Shown here in pieces: positions 27,054 to 36,986 of a stretch of DNA of 64,000 nucleotides (positions are counted from its first letter, which is position 1; each line of letters begins with the position of its first letter). Source of the stretch: Lutispora saccharofermentans. GTDB lineage: Bacteria; Bacillota; Clostridia; Lutisporales; Lutisporaceae. The notes under the pieces are model-generated. The model made no database searches and was not told the origin of the DNA. It worked only from the letters and a program-made list of their open reading frames with translations. The DNA is taken from the NCBI RefSeq assembly GCF_024363565.1, contig NZ_JAJEKE010000015.1, forward strand, positions 1 to 64,000, given 5' to 3'. Both the position numbers and the translations under genes were made by a program.

Positions 27054-28430
27054 TTATAAGGATATAGTTATAGTGAATTTGCTGCCTGACCCGTAATTGC
27101 TATCTGCCGCTATCTGCCAATTGTGCTTTTCAATAATATTTTTAACGATGGCGAGGCCTATACCATAGCCTTCTGTTCTTGAATTTGCTGCTATTTCAGC
27201 ATCCAGAACCCTAAAGCCCCTATTGAAAATATTTGATAGATATTCCTCTCGTATACCCATACCATTATCCTCTATGACCAAACACGCTTCATTCTTATTT
27301 TTAACCAAGCTGATCGTGATATTATTTTGTTTTTTATACGGATCTTTATATTTTACTGAGTTATCAAGAAGATTCAGCAATGCTTCTTTAACTTTGTTCC
27401 TGTCACATATTGTCCTCACGCTAGTAATGCCATTCACCGCAACATCAACACCATTTTTTTCCGCATAAGGCTTTATCAGCTTAAACGCATCTTCTATTAT
27501 TTCCGCTAGATCTTCTTCCTTGAGATCCAAGCTGATATCCTCAAGCTTAATTGAGCTAAGCAAATAGTCGACAAGCTGCCCCATCCTTTTGGCTTCATCA
27601 TTTATGTCCTCCAGATATTCTTTATAGATTTCCAGGCTGCTGTTTCCCAAGGATAATGATTCTATAAGAGCTCTTATAGCTGTTATCGGGGTTTTCAATT
27701 CATGTGATATGCTGTTTATGAAGCTTTTGCGGTTGTTCTCTATTTGCTTCAGCTTTCCGCTCATTTCATTAAATGACTCAATCAATTTTCCTATTTCTCC
27801 GCTTTCTCTGTCTTCAACCTTATAGCCCAAATACCCTGATGAAACCTTTTCCACGGCATTCGTCAAGCTGCTAAGCGGTTTTGCTATACTATTTGCAGCC
27901 ATAACGGTAAATATTAAAGCGATCAACAAGGCTGAAGCAGAAACCTTGAGCAGCGTATTCTTCAAATCCTTCAAATCTTGGCTTATAGCCTCTAAAGATG
28001 CCGATATAAGAACAGCTCCTTCTATTTTCGTCTCATTAGCTGAATGAGCCATTATGGGCACTGATAGCTGTAAAACCTCTTTACCTTGAAGCTCGTAAAT
28101 GCCGGACTTTGGTCTGGAAGCTAAGCTGCTTCTTATCTCTTCATTATCGACAGTCTTACCGATATAAGAGTTGTGGCTGTCTACTACAGTCTTTTTCTGA
28201 GAATCCAATATAAGTATTCTTGCATTAGCTTGCCTCCCATAGCTTTTTGCCATTGTCCTGATAAATATCTGATCCTCTTTATTAGCCCTATATGTATCAG
28301 CTACAACATTTGCGGTCTGAAACAGCCTATTCTCTTCATTCTTTATCCTTATGCTTTTATAACTGCCCGATACTACTATACCAAAGAAAGAAAATGCCGA
28401 TACTATTATTATGCTATATATAATAAGCAT
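27054..28430 (-). CDS. sensor histidine kinase (HAMP-HisKA-HATPase)
   Basis: The 458-residue kinase has a helix at about 3-23, an extracytoplasmic domain to about 160 with ARILILDSQKKTVVDSHNSYIG (Cache/PAS-like beta strands), a second helix at about 160-180, HAMP, H-box SISHELKTPITAIR with H243, the N-box LLNLLDNSVKY, and GYGIGLAIV in the ATP lid. It starts one base after the response regulator stop. The sensor fold suggests small-molecule or envelope sensing; the ligand is unknown. Confidence 0.92.
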   Translation of the reverse strand: MLIIYSIIIVSAFSFFGIVVSGSYKSIRIKNEENRLFQTANVVADTYRANKEDQIFIRTMAKSYGRQANARILILDSQKKTVVDSHNSYIGKTVDNEEIRSSLASRPKSGIYELQGKEVLQLSVPIMAHSANETKIEGAVLISASLEAISQDLKDLKNTLLKVSASALLIALIFTVMAANSIAKPLSSLTNAVEKVSSGYLGYKVEDRESGEIGKLIESFNEMSGKLKQIENNRKSFINSISHELKTPITAIRALIESLSLGNSSLEIYKEYLEDINDEAKRMGQLVDYLLSSIKLEDISLDLKEEDLAEIIEDAFKLIKPYAEKNGVDVAVNGITSVRTICDRNKVKEALLNLLDNSVKYKDPYKKQNNITISLVKNKNEACLVIEDNGMGIREEYLSNIFNRGFRVLDAEIAANSRTEGYGIGLAIVKNIIEKHNWQIAADSNYGSGSKFTITISL

Positions 28431-28431
28431 T

Positions 28432-29106
28432 TTAGCCTTTATTGAAATAATAACCCACCCCCCATTTAGTCATTATATACCTTGGATGTTTTGCATCCTG
28501 CTCAACTTTATCCCTGAGATTTCTGATATGAACATCAATGGTCCTTACGTCAAAGGCGTCTTCCTTCCATATTTGCCTAAAGATTTCCTCCCTGGTAAAT
28601 ACTCTGCCAGGATTGCTTGCCAGCAAATAAAGCATATCAAATTCTTTGGCTGTAAGGTTTATTTCTTTGCCCTCTGCATATGCGCTCCGTTCATCCCAGT
28701 TGATTTCCAGACTACCTGACGCTATGACTTTGCCCTCTCCAATCTTTCCTGCTCTCCTCATGATAGCTTTTACCCTTGCGATCAGCTCCAAAGTATTAAA
28801 CGGCTTTGTCATATAATCATCTGCGCCGAACTCAAAGCCTAAGATTTTGTCATAATCACCATCTTTAGCAGTCAGCATGAGAATGGGTATATCGTGATCG
28901 GCCCTGATCCTCTTGCATAGCATCATTCCATCCGCATCAGGCAGCATAAGATCCAATATAATAAAATCCATAGTATTTTTCTCAATAAGCTCCATAGCCT
29001 CATAACCCATATAAGCTGCAAAAACTTTATATCCTTGCTGCTCCAAGCTGTATTTAAGACCCTTTACTATGAGCTTTTCATCATCTACAATCAAAACATT
29101 CATCAT
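28432..29106 (-). CDS. OmpR/PhoB family response regulator
   Basis: The 224-residue regulator has acidic residues D8-D9, phosphoacceptor D52 (ILDLMLPDADG), LMLTAKDGD and MTKPFN in the receiver, and an OmpR winged helix with FTREEIFRQIWKEDAFDVRTIDVHIRNLRDKVE. Two adjacent ATGs follow AAGGTGAT; the second (29103) has the better spacing. It is followed after one base by its kinase. The C terminus WGVGYYF is the usual PhoB-type ending. Confidence 0.93.
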   Translation of the reverse strand: MMNVLIVDDEKLIVKGLKYSLEQQGYKVFAAYMGYEAMELIEKNTMDFIILDLMLPDADGMMLCKRIRADHDIPILMLTAKDGDYDKILGFEFGADDYMTKPFNTLELIARVKAIMRRAGKIGEGKVIASGSLEINWDERSAYAEGKEINLTAKEFDMLYLLASNPGRVFTREEIFRQIWKEDAFDVRTIDVHIRNLRDKVEQDAKHPRYIMTKWGVGYYFNKG

Positions 29107-29158
29107 ATCACCTTCTCACATAGTGTTTGCATACCTATATATTCAATACAAATATAAA

Positions 29159-29179
29159 AAGACCTGCATCACAGGTCTT
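29159..29179 (-). terminator. intrinsic terminator after the sulfatase-like gene
   Basis: AAGACCTG and CAGGTCTT pair over a five-base loop and TTTTTATA follows on the minus strand, eight bases past the stop codon. Confidence 0.8.
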
Positions 29180-29186
29180 CAATGCT

Positions 29187-31043
29187 CTATTGGTTCAGCA
29201 AATAATTTCTTATTTCTTCAATCAAATCATTCTCTATTATTTTCTCAGATATGTCAAGCTCCATATGCATATCTTCAATCTCTTTCTTCAAGTTCTCTAT
29301 CGGATAAGGCTCTCCGCTGTCTAGCTTAAAGGCTGCTCCGTCAGCAGTGAGGCACAAATAATCATCATCTATAAAATATCCATTTCTCATAACCGCCATA
29401 CCATGAGGAGAGTTAAGAAGGTCTCTGCCCATCATTGGAATGGCTCTGCCGTCTACGCCCATAATATTTAAAATTGTAGGCATAAAATCCAAGCCTCCCC
29501 CTGCTATTGACCTGCGGCCGGCACCTTCATCGCCCGGAAGATGAATAATAAGCGGAACTTTCTGATGCTTTACCCACATATAATCATTCATGTCATCAAT
29601 ATTAAGCAATCGGGCCAATTCATTCTTTTTATCCTTCGAGACGGCATAATGATCTCCATATACAGCGACAACAGTATTATCCATCATGCCTTCTTTCTCC
29701 AGTCTGTCTATCAAGTAACCGAGCGATTCATCAGCATAATGTATGGCCTCAAGATAATTTCCCATAAATGCCCCTTTTAAATCTCCGACATCCAAAGCCT
29801 TATGATAGCTTTCGGTATTATCATAAGGATAGTGGCTTGTAAGCGTAACCATAAAAGCATAATACGGCTCCTTTATAGTTTTCAAATAATCCAGGGATTG
29901 TCTGAAAAATGACTTGTCACTCAGACCCATTCCTATTATCTCATCAGGAATAAGATCATTCTTGTTGAAAAATTTATCAAAGCTCATATTAGGGTACATA
30001 ACGCTTCGATTCCAAAATCCTGGCTTATAAGCATGCATGGCAACAGTAGCATATCCTTGCTCCTTCAGCGCTTTAGGCAAAGAAAAGTAGTAATTGCCCG
30101 GATACTTCATAAAAACTGCTCCGGTTTTTAAAGGATAAAGGGAGTTGTTTGCAAGAAACTCTGCATCTGATGTACCGCCTGCAGCAGTTTCACAGAAATA
30201 GTTCTCAAAATATATGCTCTTATTGATAAGCCTATTCAGATTGGGAGTAATCTCATTGCCATTAATTTTCCTTCCTATTACAAATTCCTGCAGCGCTTCC
30301 ACTTGTATGGCAATAAGGTTCTTTCCTTTAGCCGCTCCAAAATATTCAAGCTTGTCAGGCATATATGCCTGTTTTTCTTTAAACCAAGTATTTATTTTGG
30401 CTTTTTCATCATCTGACAAGGTCTTCTTTCCTCTTACACCTTCTTTAAAAAACTTAAACGCATCCACACCATGATAGTTTATCAAGCCAATATTTTGTGC
30501 GATATACGCCTTATCATAAAATGTGGTTAAAATATTCGGCTGATCCTTTTCCAGTATGACAATGCCTCGGTATGAAAGAAATATACCAGAAAGCAGAAGC
30601 ACGAGAGATAATGATGTCCTATAAATCCAATCAGGTTTTGTTATCTCCTGTCTTGATCTGATTTTCTTTAATAATGGTATAAGGAGTAAAAAGTCAAGAA
30701 TAAATAGTAAATCAGAAATATGGAAAAGATTAAATATGCTGCTGGAAACCGAACCCGCCATTTTTATTTGAGCTACCATGGGCAACGTGATCACATCATT
30801 AAAATATCTATAAAAAAGCAAATCGGCAACAGCAATAAATGTAATTATTGCATCAAAAAAGATAAGCATCTTCATCCTATACTGTTTATTAACAATGGGA
30901 ATTAAGCAAATAAGTATCATCAGGGCCCCTATGGATGACATTAAAAGTCCGTAAGAAGCACTTATAGTACCTCCAATTAAATGATTAAAATATAATAGCT
31001 TTATAAGCATAGTTATAATAAAAATTGAAACTATTGCTGCCAT
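29187..31043 (-). CDS. LTA synthase family membrane sulfatase
   Basis: The roughly 618-residue protein has five N-terminal membrane helices (to about residue 180) and an extracellular sulfatase-fold domain. Seen are the metal-binding QVEALQEF, the nucleophile Thr in ETAAGGTSDAEF, LTSHYPYD, and YGDHYAVSKDK. Proteins of this family move glycerol phosphate from phosphatidylglycerol to lipoteichoic acid or its glycolipid anchor, or are phosphoglycerol transferases. The ATG chosen is six bases after GAGGT, two codons inside the longest frame. It is 80 bases upstream-adjacent to the two-component genes and may be under their control. Confidence 0.9.
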   Translation of the reverse strand: MAAIVSIFIITMLIKLLYFNHLIGGTISASYGLLMSSIGALMILICLIPIVNKQYRMKMLIFFDAIITFIAVADLLFYRYFNDVITLPMVAQIKMAGSVSSSIFNLFHISDLLFILDFLLLIPLLKKIRSRQEITKPDWIYRTSLSLVLLLSGIFLSYRGIVILEKDQPNILTTFYDKAYIAQNIGLINYHGVDAFKFFKEGVRGKKTLSDDEKAKINTWFKEKQAYMPDKLEYFGAAKGKNLIAIQVEALQEFVIGRKINGNEITPNLNRLINKSIYFENYFCETAAGGTSDAEFLANNSLYPLKTGAVFMKYPGNYYFSLPKALKEQGYATVAMHAYKPGFWNRSVMYPNMSFDKFFNKNDLIPDEIIGMGLSDKSFFRQSLDYLKTIKEPYYAFMVTLTSHYPYDNTESYHKALDVGDLKGAFMGNYLEAIHYADESLGYLIDRLEKEGMMDNTVVAVYGDHYAVSKDKKNELARLLNIDDMNDYMWVKHQKVPLIIHLPGDEGAGRRSIAGGGLDFMPTILNIMGVDGRAIPMMGRDLLNSPHGMAVMRNGYFIDDDYLCLTADGAAFKLDSGEPYPIENLKKEIEDMHMELDISEKIIENDLIEEIRNYLLNQ

Positions 31044-31201
31044 ATTCATACCTCTTCAACTATATAAAATAATAACATTCATAATTTTATACTATGGCTT
31101 GCATAATTACAATGTTAGTAAATGGGCTTATTTGAATATATTTGTGTCCATTCATTATGATTGCCTTGGTTTATCTGGTATTATTCAGCATTACAGCATT
31201 T

Positions 31202-31238
31202 AATTTAAAAAGACCGGGAAATCCGATCTTTTTAAATT
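31202..31238 (-). terminator. intrinsic terminator of the binding-protein gene
   Basis: A 16-bp stem with one mismatch (AATTTAAAAAGA...GG and complement, loop GAAAT) begins eight bases after the stop codon at 31246, with T-runs built into its arms. Confidence 0.7.
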
Positions 31239-31245
31239 ATTATAT

Positions 31246-32412
31246 TTATCTATTTACAGGCTTCACTGTATCCATATATGTGAATTTGCCGTCTTTTACA
31301 ACTTTTATAACAGCATCCTTAACCGCGTCTCCATTTTCGTCAAGGCTTATAACTCCTGCCGCTCCCATGAAATCTTTTGTTTTGGCAATCTCTTCTCTTA
31401 TCTTTACTGGGTCTGCGCTTCCGGCTCTCTTTATGGCATCTAATATAAGTATATATGCGTCGTAGCCAAGAGCTGTAACCGCTGCAGGCTCTTTATTATA
31501 TTCCTTTCTGTATTCTGCAAGGAATTTTTCTGACTCGTCAGTTATAGGTTTCTCTGTAGCGAAGAAGGTTGAGAATACAGTTCCTTCAACATCAGCTTGC
31601 CCGATATCTATGAATTCCGGTGTTTCCCAGGTATCTCCGCCTATGATGGGCACATTGATGCCCAATTGTTTTGCCTGCTTGATAAGAAGAGCTGATTCGG
31701 TAAAATTGCCCGGTGCAAATATTACTTCGGGATTTGCAGCTTTAATATTTGTCAACTGTGCTGTAAAATCCTGATCACCTGTATTGTAGTTTGAAGAAGC
31801 TACTATACAATTTGCATCTCCTGTAAGCTCTTTAAAGGAATCGACAAAAAACTTTGCCAGTCCGACAGAATAGTCATTGGAAACTTCTTGGATTATGGCT
31901 GCTTTCTTAGCACCCAATTTATTGAATGCATAATTCGCCATAACTGTTCCCTGAAATGGATCTATGAAGCATACTCTAAAATAATAATCATTATTCAGCG
32001 TAACCAACGGATTTGTGCAAGAAGCGCCAACCGCAGGAACTTTAGCATTTTTGACGATGTCTCCTGCTGCCATAGACAGCGAGCTCCCCCAACTTCCGAT
32101 TATGGCAACAACTTTTTCTTTCTCAACAAGCCTGGCGGCAGCACTTGCAGCTTCAACCTTGTCAGACTTATTATCTGCAATAACAAGCTCTACTTTTTTC
32201 CCCAATACTTCCGGGTATAATTTGTTTGCAAGCTTGGCTCCTTCTACCTCAAGAGCTCCCCCACCGGCATTTGCGCCTGTAATAGGTTCAAATACGCCGA
32301 TTTTTATCACCTCTCCGTCTCCGCCTGTAGTCTGTTCTGCCGGCTTGGAGCAACCAGCAAGTGTAAAGGAAAGAATAAGAACAATGGCTAATAAAAAACT
32401 AACTTTTTTCAT
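31246..32412 (-). CDS. branched-chain amino acid-type ABC transporter substrate-binding lipoprotein
   Basis: The 388-residue protein has a lipobox (FTLAGC) and a periplasmic binding protein type I fold: IKIGVFEPITGANAGGG, VVAIIGSWGSSLSMAAGDI, VPAVGASCTNPLVT and YFRVCFIDPFQGTVMANYAF, as in LivJ-type receptors for Leu, Ile, Val or related amides. The ATG chosen follows AGGAGGAG; the longest frame starts inside that site. No permease or ATPase genes lie next to it on either side, so it is an orphan receptor that must use a transporter encoded elsewhere. It has a long leader with several hairpins. Confidence 0.92.
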   Translation of the reverse strand: MKKVSFLLAIVLILSFTLAGCSKPAEQTTGGDGEVIKIGVFEPITGANAGGGALEVEGAKLANKLYPEVLGKKVELVIADNKSDKVEAASAAARLVEKEKVVAIIGSWGSSLSMAAGDIVKNAKVPAVGASCTNPLVTLNNDYYFRVCFIDPFQGTVMANYAFNKLGAKKAAIIQEVSNDYSVGLAKFFVDSFKELTGDANCIVASSNYNTGDQDFTAQLTNIKAANPEVIFAPGNFTESALLIKQAKQLGINVPIIGGDTWETPEFIDIGQADVEGTVFSTFFATEKPITDESEKFLAEYRKEYNKEPAAVTALGYDAYILILDAIKRAGSADPVKIREEIAKTKDFMGAAGVISLDENGDAVKDAVIKVVKDGKFTYMDTVKPVNR

Positions 32413-32429
32413 TTTTCTCCTCCTCATTC

Positions 32430-32600
32430 ATTTTTATCTTAACTATGTCATTTTTAATAGACATAGTAAGTTTCCTGAAGATGTTAAGATAAGGCTTCTT
32501 GTGAAGCATCATAGAAATCAGAGAAGCCTTAACGAATGCATTAATATACATTCGCCGTTAGCGGACAAATCAAGTTATTTGTATTTTATGGCCCTAATTC
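32430..32600 (-). promoter_or_regulatory. structured leader upstream of the binding-protein gene
   Basis: Three hairpin-forming pairs lie in series: CGAATG/CATTCG (32533-32554), AAGGCTTCT/AGAAGCCTT (32491-32530, loop of 22) and CTATGTC/GACATAG (32443-32466). No T-box or known riboswitch box was recognised. The stretch between this and the Nudix start at 32777 otherwise holds only divergent promoter-like AT-rich sequence. Confidence 0.4.
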
Positions 32601-32776
32601 TAAATATTTATTAACCATATTACCACTTGTATAATAATTTGACAATATGTATATTATAAAAAATGTTATGTGTATAGCGGACATCAACGATAAAATTGCG
32701 TACAGTTCTCCAATTTCTAAACTTTTATGGTATAATAATAATTACCATTAGAGTATACGTGAGGAAATTTACAGTT

Positions 32777-33376
32777 ATGTTAGATATGATATCGAAATTT
32801 AAGAATAAAGCTGTCAGCATTTCCGACAGCGATCATTATAATGAATCTTCCGTGTTGATACCGATATTGGAAGGCGAAAATAATCTATGCCTTCTGTACG
32901 AAATCCGGTCGGAAAATCTGAAAAATCAACCTAATGAAATATGCTTTCCCGGCGGGCGGATTGAAAAAGGCGAATCTAAAGAAAATGCGGCCATCAGGGA
33001 AACTGCGGAAGAGCTGCTGATAGCAACTGAAAGCATCGAGGTTATCGGAGCTTCCGATATACTTGTCACGCCTTTCAATACTATAATATACCCTTATATA
33101 GGAACGGTGAAAGATTATAAAGGCACTTTTAACAATGAAGTAAAGGAAGTATTTACTGTACCTTTGTCATTTTTCTTGTCCAGCGATCCATTTTGCCACT
33201 ACATAGATGTCAATATGCAGCCCAGAGAAGATTTTCCTTATGATCTAATCCAAAGAGGAATGGACTATAAATGGGCAAAGGGCAGGTATCCTGTATATTT
33301 CTATGTTTTTGACAGCAGAGTAATTTGGGGTATAACCGCAAGGATCACTTATGATTTTATCAGGAACATCAAGTGA
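32777..33376 (+). CDS. Nudix hydrolase, CoA pyrophosphatase type
   Basis: The 199-residue protein has the Nudix box GGRIEKGESKENAAIRETAEELLI and, before it, CLLYEIRSENLKNQPNEICFPGG, which fits the NuCoA pattern of enzymes that split CoA to 4'-phosphopantetheine and 3',5'-ADP. Length is normal for this group. The start is an ATG 12 bases after GAGG, a rather long spacing; the frame continues upstream over AT-rich sequence that does not look coding. It is a single gene ended by a bidirectional terminator. Confidence 0.88.
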   Translation: MLDMISKFKNKAVSISDSDHYNESSVLIPILEGENNLCLLYEIRSENLKNQPNEICFPGGRIEKGESKENAAIRETAEELLIATESIEVIGASDILVTPFNTIIYPYIGTVKDYKGTFNNEVKEVFTVPLSFFLSSDPFCHYIDVNMQPREDFPYDLIQRGMDYKWAKGRYPVYFYVFDSRVIWGITARITYDFIRNIK

Positions 33377-33378
33377 AT

Positions 33379-33417
33379 AATAGAACCTCTTTGCATTTCC
33401 AGCAAAGAGGTTCTATT
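33379..33417. terminator. bidirectional intrinsic terminator
   Basis: A perfect 16-bp stem (AATAGAACCTCTTTGC and complement, seven-base loop) lies between the convergent Nudix and symporter genes, 2 bases after one stop and 2 before the other. Confidence 0.85.
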
Positions 33418-33418
33418 A

Positions 33419-34588
33419 TTATTTCTTAAGCCTATAGCCGGATATCCTGTTTACCATAAGTGCAATAGCGCCATCTCCGGTTACATTGCAGGCTGTACCA
33501 AAGCTATCCTGGGCCAAGTACAGCGCAATCATCAAAGCCAACAGGGTCGAATTAAACCCAAGCATGGATTCGAGAAGCCCCAAGGCAGCCATGACAGCGC
33601 CTCCGGGTACACCGGGCGCTGCTACCATCGTAATACCCAGCATCAATATAAAGGGAAACATACTTGCAAGATTTATGGGCATTCCATTCAGCATCATTAC
33701 CGCCATAGAGCAGCTTACTAAAGTGATAGTGCTTCCCGATAAATGAATCGTAGCGCAAAGAGGTATTACAAAGTCAGCTATCCCGTCTTGAACGCCGTTT
33801 TTCTTCGCCTGTTCGAGGGTTACAGGTATAGTCGCCGCAGAAGACTGGGTCCCTATGGCTGTAAAATATGCAGGAAGCATATTCTTTAACAGCCTTATGG
33901 GATTTCCCCCTGCCAAGGTACCTCCAATAATATATTGGAATATCAATATCACTATATGAAGGATTATTATCATCGCAAAAACTTTCGCAAAAACTGACAT
34001 TATCGTTGCAACTTGGCCTGCATAAGTCATATTAGCAAATATGCCCAATATATGAACAGGTAAAAGAGGTATTATTATATTCGATATCAGCTTTTCAATT
34101 ATTTGTTGGAATTCACTCATGAACTTCTTTATAGTATCACCTTTAATGACTGAAATTCCAAGACCAATCGTAAAAGCAATCAAAAGTGCAGTCATAACCC
34201 CGAATATCGGCGGCATATCCACTGAGAAAAATCCCGATACCAATGCCTCTTCAGGGTTAGCAGCATTTACAACAAGACTTCCGGGCTTTAAAAAAGTTGG
34301 AAGAACTGCTGAGGATGTAAAATAAGCTGCCATACCGGAAATTATTGTAGAGACATAGGCTATGCCTGCGGTTATTGCTAAAAGCTTACCCGCTCCGGCA
34401 CCCAGATCTCCTATTCCAGGAGCTACAAATCCAATGATTATCAATGGAATAGCAAATCCAAGAAAATTGCCGAAAATTCCATTAAAGGTTGCCAACACTT
34501 GTATCACCCATTTAGGCGCAATACTGCCTATTAATATACCAATTGCTATTGCAATTATTAATCTAGGCAACAATCCAAATTTTTTCAT
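33419..34588 (-). CDS. dicarboxylate/amino acid:cation symporter (DAACS family)
   Basis: The 389-residue membrane protein has the DAACS features: eight to ten hydrophobic segments, the serine-rich re-entrant motif GTQSSAATIPVTLE, the second re-entrant loop LSGSTITL, and the substrate-binding helix LAQDSFGTACNVTGDGA. It is shorter than GltP and closer in size to SstT-like serine/threonine or short-chain members. It imports glutamate, aspartate, serine or C4 acids with Na+ or H+. A GAGGAGG site precedes the ATG. Confidence 0.92.
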   Translation of the reverse strand: MKKFGLLPRLIIAIAIGILIGSIAPKWVIQVLATFNGIFGNFLGFAIPLIIIGFVAPGIGDLGAGAGKLLAITAGIAYVSTIISGMAAYFTSSAVLPTFLKPGSLVVNAANPEEALVSGFFSVDMPPIFGVMTALLIAFTIGLGISVIKGDTIKKFMSEFQQIIEKLISNIIIPLLPVHILGIFANMTYAGQVATIMSVFAKVFAMIIILHIVILIFQYIIGGTLAGGNPIRLLKNMLPAYFTAIGTQSSAATIPVTLEQAKKNGVQDGIADFVIPLCATIHLSGSTITLVSCSMAVMMLNGMPINLASMFPFILMLGITMVAAPGVPGGAVMAALGLLESMLGFNSTLLALMIALYLAQDSFGTACNVTGDGAIALMVNRISGYRLKK

Positions 34589-34641
34589 TAATTATCCTCC
34601 TCGTCAAATTTTACATTTGGCTATCAAAGCTTGCCTGCAAC

Positions 34642-34670
34642 ATTATACATAATATTGATTTAATAGTCTA
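34642..34670 (-). promoter_or_regulatory. candidate promoter for the symporter gene
   Basis: TAGACT and TATAAT are separated by 17 bases on the minus strand, about 55 bases before the start codon. The -10 is perfect and the -35 weak. Confidence 0.35.
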
Positions 34671-34758
34671 TCGGATTTTACTCCAATATTTTCCTTTTAT
34701 TGTTTTCTCAATTTTATGACATTTCAATAAGTGTCTGTATTCTGAATACCAAAAATAT

Positions 34759-36783
34759 TTATGCATATAGCTTACTCAATATCAGCTTACAAAATTCATC
34801 TATATCATTAACCGGTTTACTGCAGCTATTTCCCTTGCATACATAAGCCGTAGCTTTTCCGTCAAGCATAGAGTAATTATCTTCTCCATCCTTTTTCAAA
34901 GATACGCTTATATTTGGTAAGAACTCATTATTTAATACAGCTAACATTTCCACTATCTCTTTTTTATTTTTTCCCTGGACCAATACTATTTCTATGCTTT
35001 CCTTAGCAGCAAGCATAAAGGAAGAAAGAAAATATGTATATCCGGCAGGATATTCCAGAACCCTTCCTGCAAAGCTGCCAAACATTGCATTTGCGATATC
35101 TTCATAATCGATTTTATATGTGAGTCTTGAAAGCTTTATCAAAACCATGGCTGCGGTTGAATTTCCTGATGGCATGGCATTGTCATATAATTTCATGGGC
35201 CTTGTTATTAATTTCTCGCCATCAGATCCGTAGAGAAAGAAGCCTTTTGCTTTTTCATCATAAAAAAGCCTTATCATTTCATCAGCAAGATTGGCAGCTT
35301 CATTGAGATATTTCTCATTAAAAACTGCCTGATAAAGCTCGATCAAACCCCAAATAAGAAAGCTGTAGTCTTCCAGATATGCCAAGTGATCTGCGGAGCC
35401 TTCCCTATACCTTGCCAGCAGCCTCCCATCTTGCCTTCTAAGGTTTTTAAGTATAAAATCCGCTGCTGAAGACGCAGCATCTATAAAGCTATCATTATCC
35501 AAAGCTCTTCCGGCAAAGGCCATAGCTGCAATCATCAACCCATTCCAGGAGGTAATTATTTTATCATCTTTAAATGGGCGTATGCGCTGTTCTCTGTAAG
35601 CAAACAGCTTTCTTCTGGCAGCCTCAATCCTTTTATCCCCGTTTATTTTTTCAAACAGCTCATTCTCAATGAGATTGGGTATGCTTTTCCCTTCAAAATT
35701 ACCTTTATCTGTAACCCCATACGTTTCACAGAATAATTTACCATCTTGTTCGCCCAATATATATATTATTTCTTTCTTATCCCATAAATAAAACTTGCCT
35801 TCCTCACCCTCCGAGTCTGCATCTTCGGCAGAGTAAAAACCTCCCATACGCGATGTCATGTCTCTCAGTATATAGTTGCCGGTTTGAATAACAATTTCTT
35901 TAAATAGATCACTCTTGGTTATTTGATAGGCTTCCGTATAGGCGTACATAAGCAGAGCATTATCATAAAGCATCTTTTCAAAATGCGGTACAAGCCATTT
36001 TCTGTCCGTAGAATACCTGGAAAAGCCAAAACCTATATGGTCATATATTCCGCCTCTATACATAGACTCCAATGTTTTTACGGCGATCCGGAGTGCACCC
36101 TCATCTTTTGTTATATCGTAATACCTGAGCAAAAACATGATATTATGGGGTGTAGGAAATTTGGGTGCAGCTCCTATACCCCCATATTCTTCATCAAAGC
36201 TGCCTTTTAATATCTCATAAGCTCTTTTTAGAGTGTCATCTGACAGCTCCTCACCGGTTTCTCCCATTTCCTGCCTTGATAAAGCCTCAATAATGCTTCT
36301 CGAGGAATCCAATGCTTTGCCTCTGTCCTTTTCCCATATGCTGTGAATTCTTGCAAGTATATCTATAAGACCGGTATATCCAAATTTTGAACGCTTAGGG
36401 AAATATGTGCCTGCAAAAAACGGCTCTTTATCAGGAGTCATTATGATAGTTAACGGCCAGCCCCCGCTGCCGGTGAGAATTTGACATACTTCCATATAAA
36501 TATGATCTATGTCAGGCCTTTCCTCTCTATCGACTTTTATTGAAATGTAATTTTGGTTTAATATTTCCGCTACCTCATTATCTTCAAAGGATTCCCTCTC
36601 CATGACATGGCACCAATGGCAGGTAGAATAGCCTATGGATAAGAATATCGGTTTATCTTCCCTTTTCGCTTTTTCAAATGCTTCGGGTATCCAAGGCATC
36701 CAATTTACAGGATTATATGCATGCTGTAATAAATAAGGTGATTTCTCCTGGATTAATCTATTAGGTTCTCTATTATTGGTCAC
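34759..36783 (-). CDS. DUF255 thioredoxin-domain protein (YyaL/SPATA20 family)
   Basis: The 674-residue protein starts at GTG after AAGGAAG. Its N-terminal thioredoxin-like domain carries [15 protein letters not shown] with the CxxC near residue 55, and the long C-terminal part is an (alpha/alpha)6 barrel like those of N-acylglucosamine 2-epimerases and cellulases. Family length is about 670-690, so it is complete. The function is not established; a redox-linked role is assumed from the CxxC. It stands alone. Confidence 0.93.
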   Translation of the reverse strand: MTNNREPNRLIQEKSPYLLQHAYNPVNWMPWIPEAFEKAKREDKPIFLSIGYSTCHWCHVMERESFEDNEVAEILNQNYISIKVDREERPDIDHIYMEVCQILTGSGGWPLTIIMTPDKEPFFAGTYFPKRSKFGYTGLIDILARIHSIWEKDRGKALDSSRSIIEALSRQEMGETGEELSDDTLKRAYEILKGSFDEEYGGIGAAPKFPTPHNIMFLLRYYDITKDEGALRIAVKTLESMYRGGIYDHIGFGFSRYSTDRKWLVPHFEKMLYDNALLMYAYTEAYQITKSDLFKEIVIQTGNYILRDMTSRMGGFYSAEDADSEGEEGKFYLWDKKEIIYILGEQDGKLFCETYGVTDKGNFEGKSIPNLIENELFEKINGDKRIEAARRKLFAYREQRIRPFKDDKIITSWNGLMIAAMAFAGRALDNDSFIDAASSAADFILKNLRRQDGRLLARYREGSADHLAYLEDYSFLIWGLIELYQAVFNEKYLNEAANLADEMIRLFYDEKAKGFFLYGSDGEKLITRPMKLYDNAMPSGNSTAAMVLIKLSRLTYKIDYEDIANAMFGSFAGRVLEYPAGYTYFLSSFMLAAKESIEIVLVQGKNKKEIVEMLAVLNNEFLPNISVSLKKDGEDNYSMLDGKATAYVCKGNSCSKPVNDIDEFCKLILSKLYA

Positions 36784-36986
36784 TAAAAACCACTTCCTTA
36801 TATTTAAAATGCTTCCCAGTTTATTATTTTCTTATATATCCATAATATTCTATATCAGTAGAGTTAAATATTGTATAATGATTTAGTAATGATGCAATAA
36901 ATGAAGAAATTAGACTACAAATTACGGCATCAAATGTCGAGTGGACTAATTCTAAAAAAGATATGATTGAACTAGGAGGGAGAAAA

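Noticed and set aside
32413..32560. leader peptide reading through the livJ-type leader
   Set aside because: A frame of about 50 codons exists but lacks a convincing ribosome site and is not enriched in branched-chain codons.
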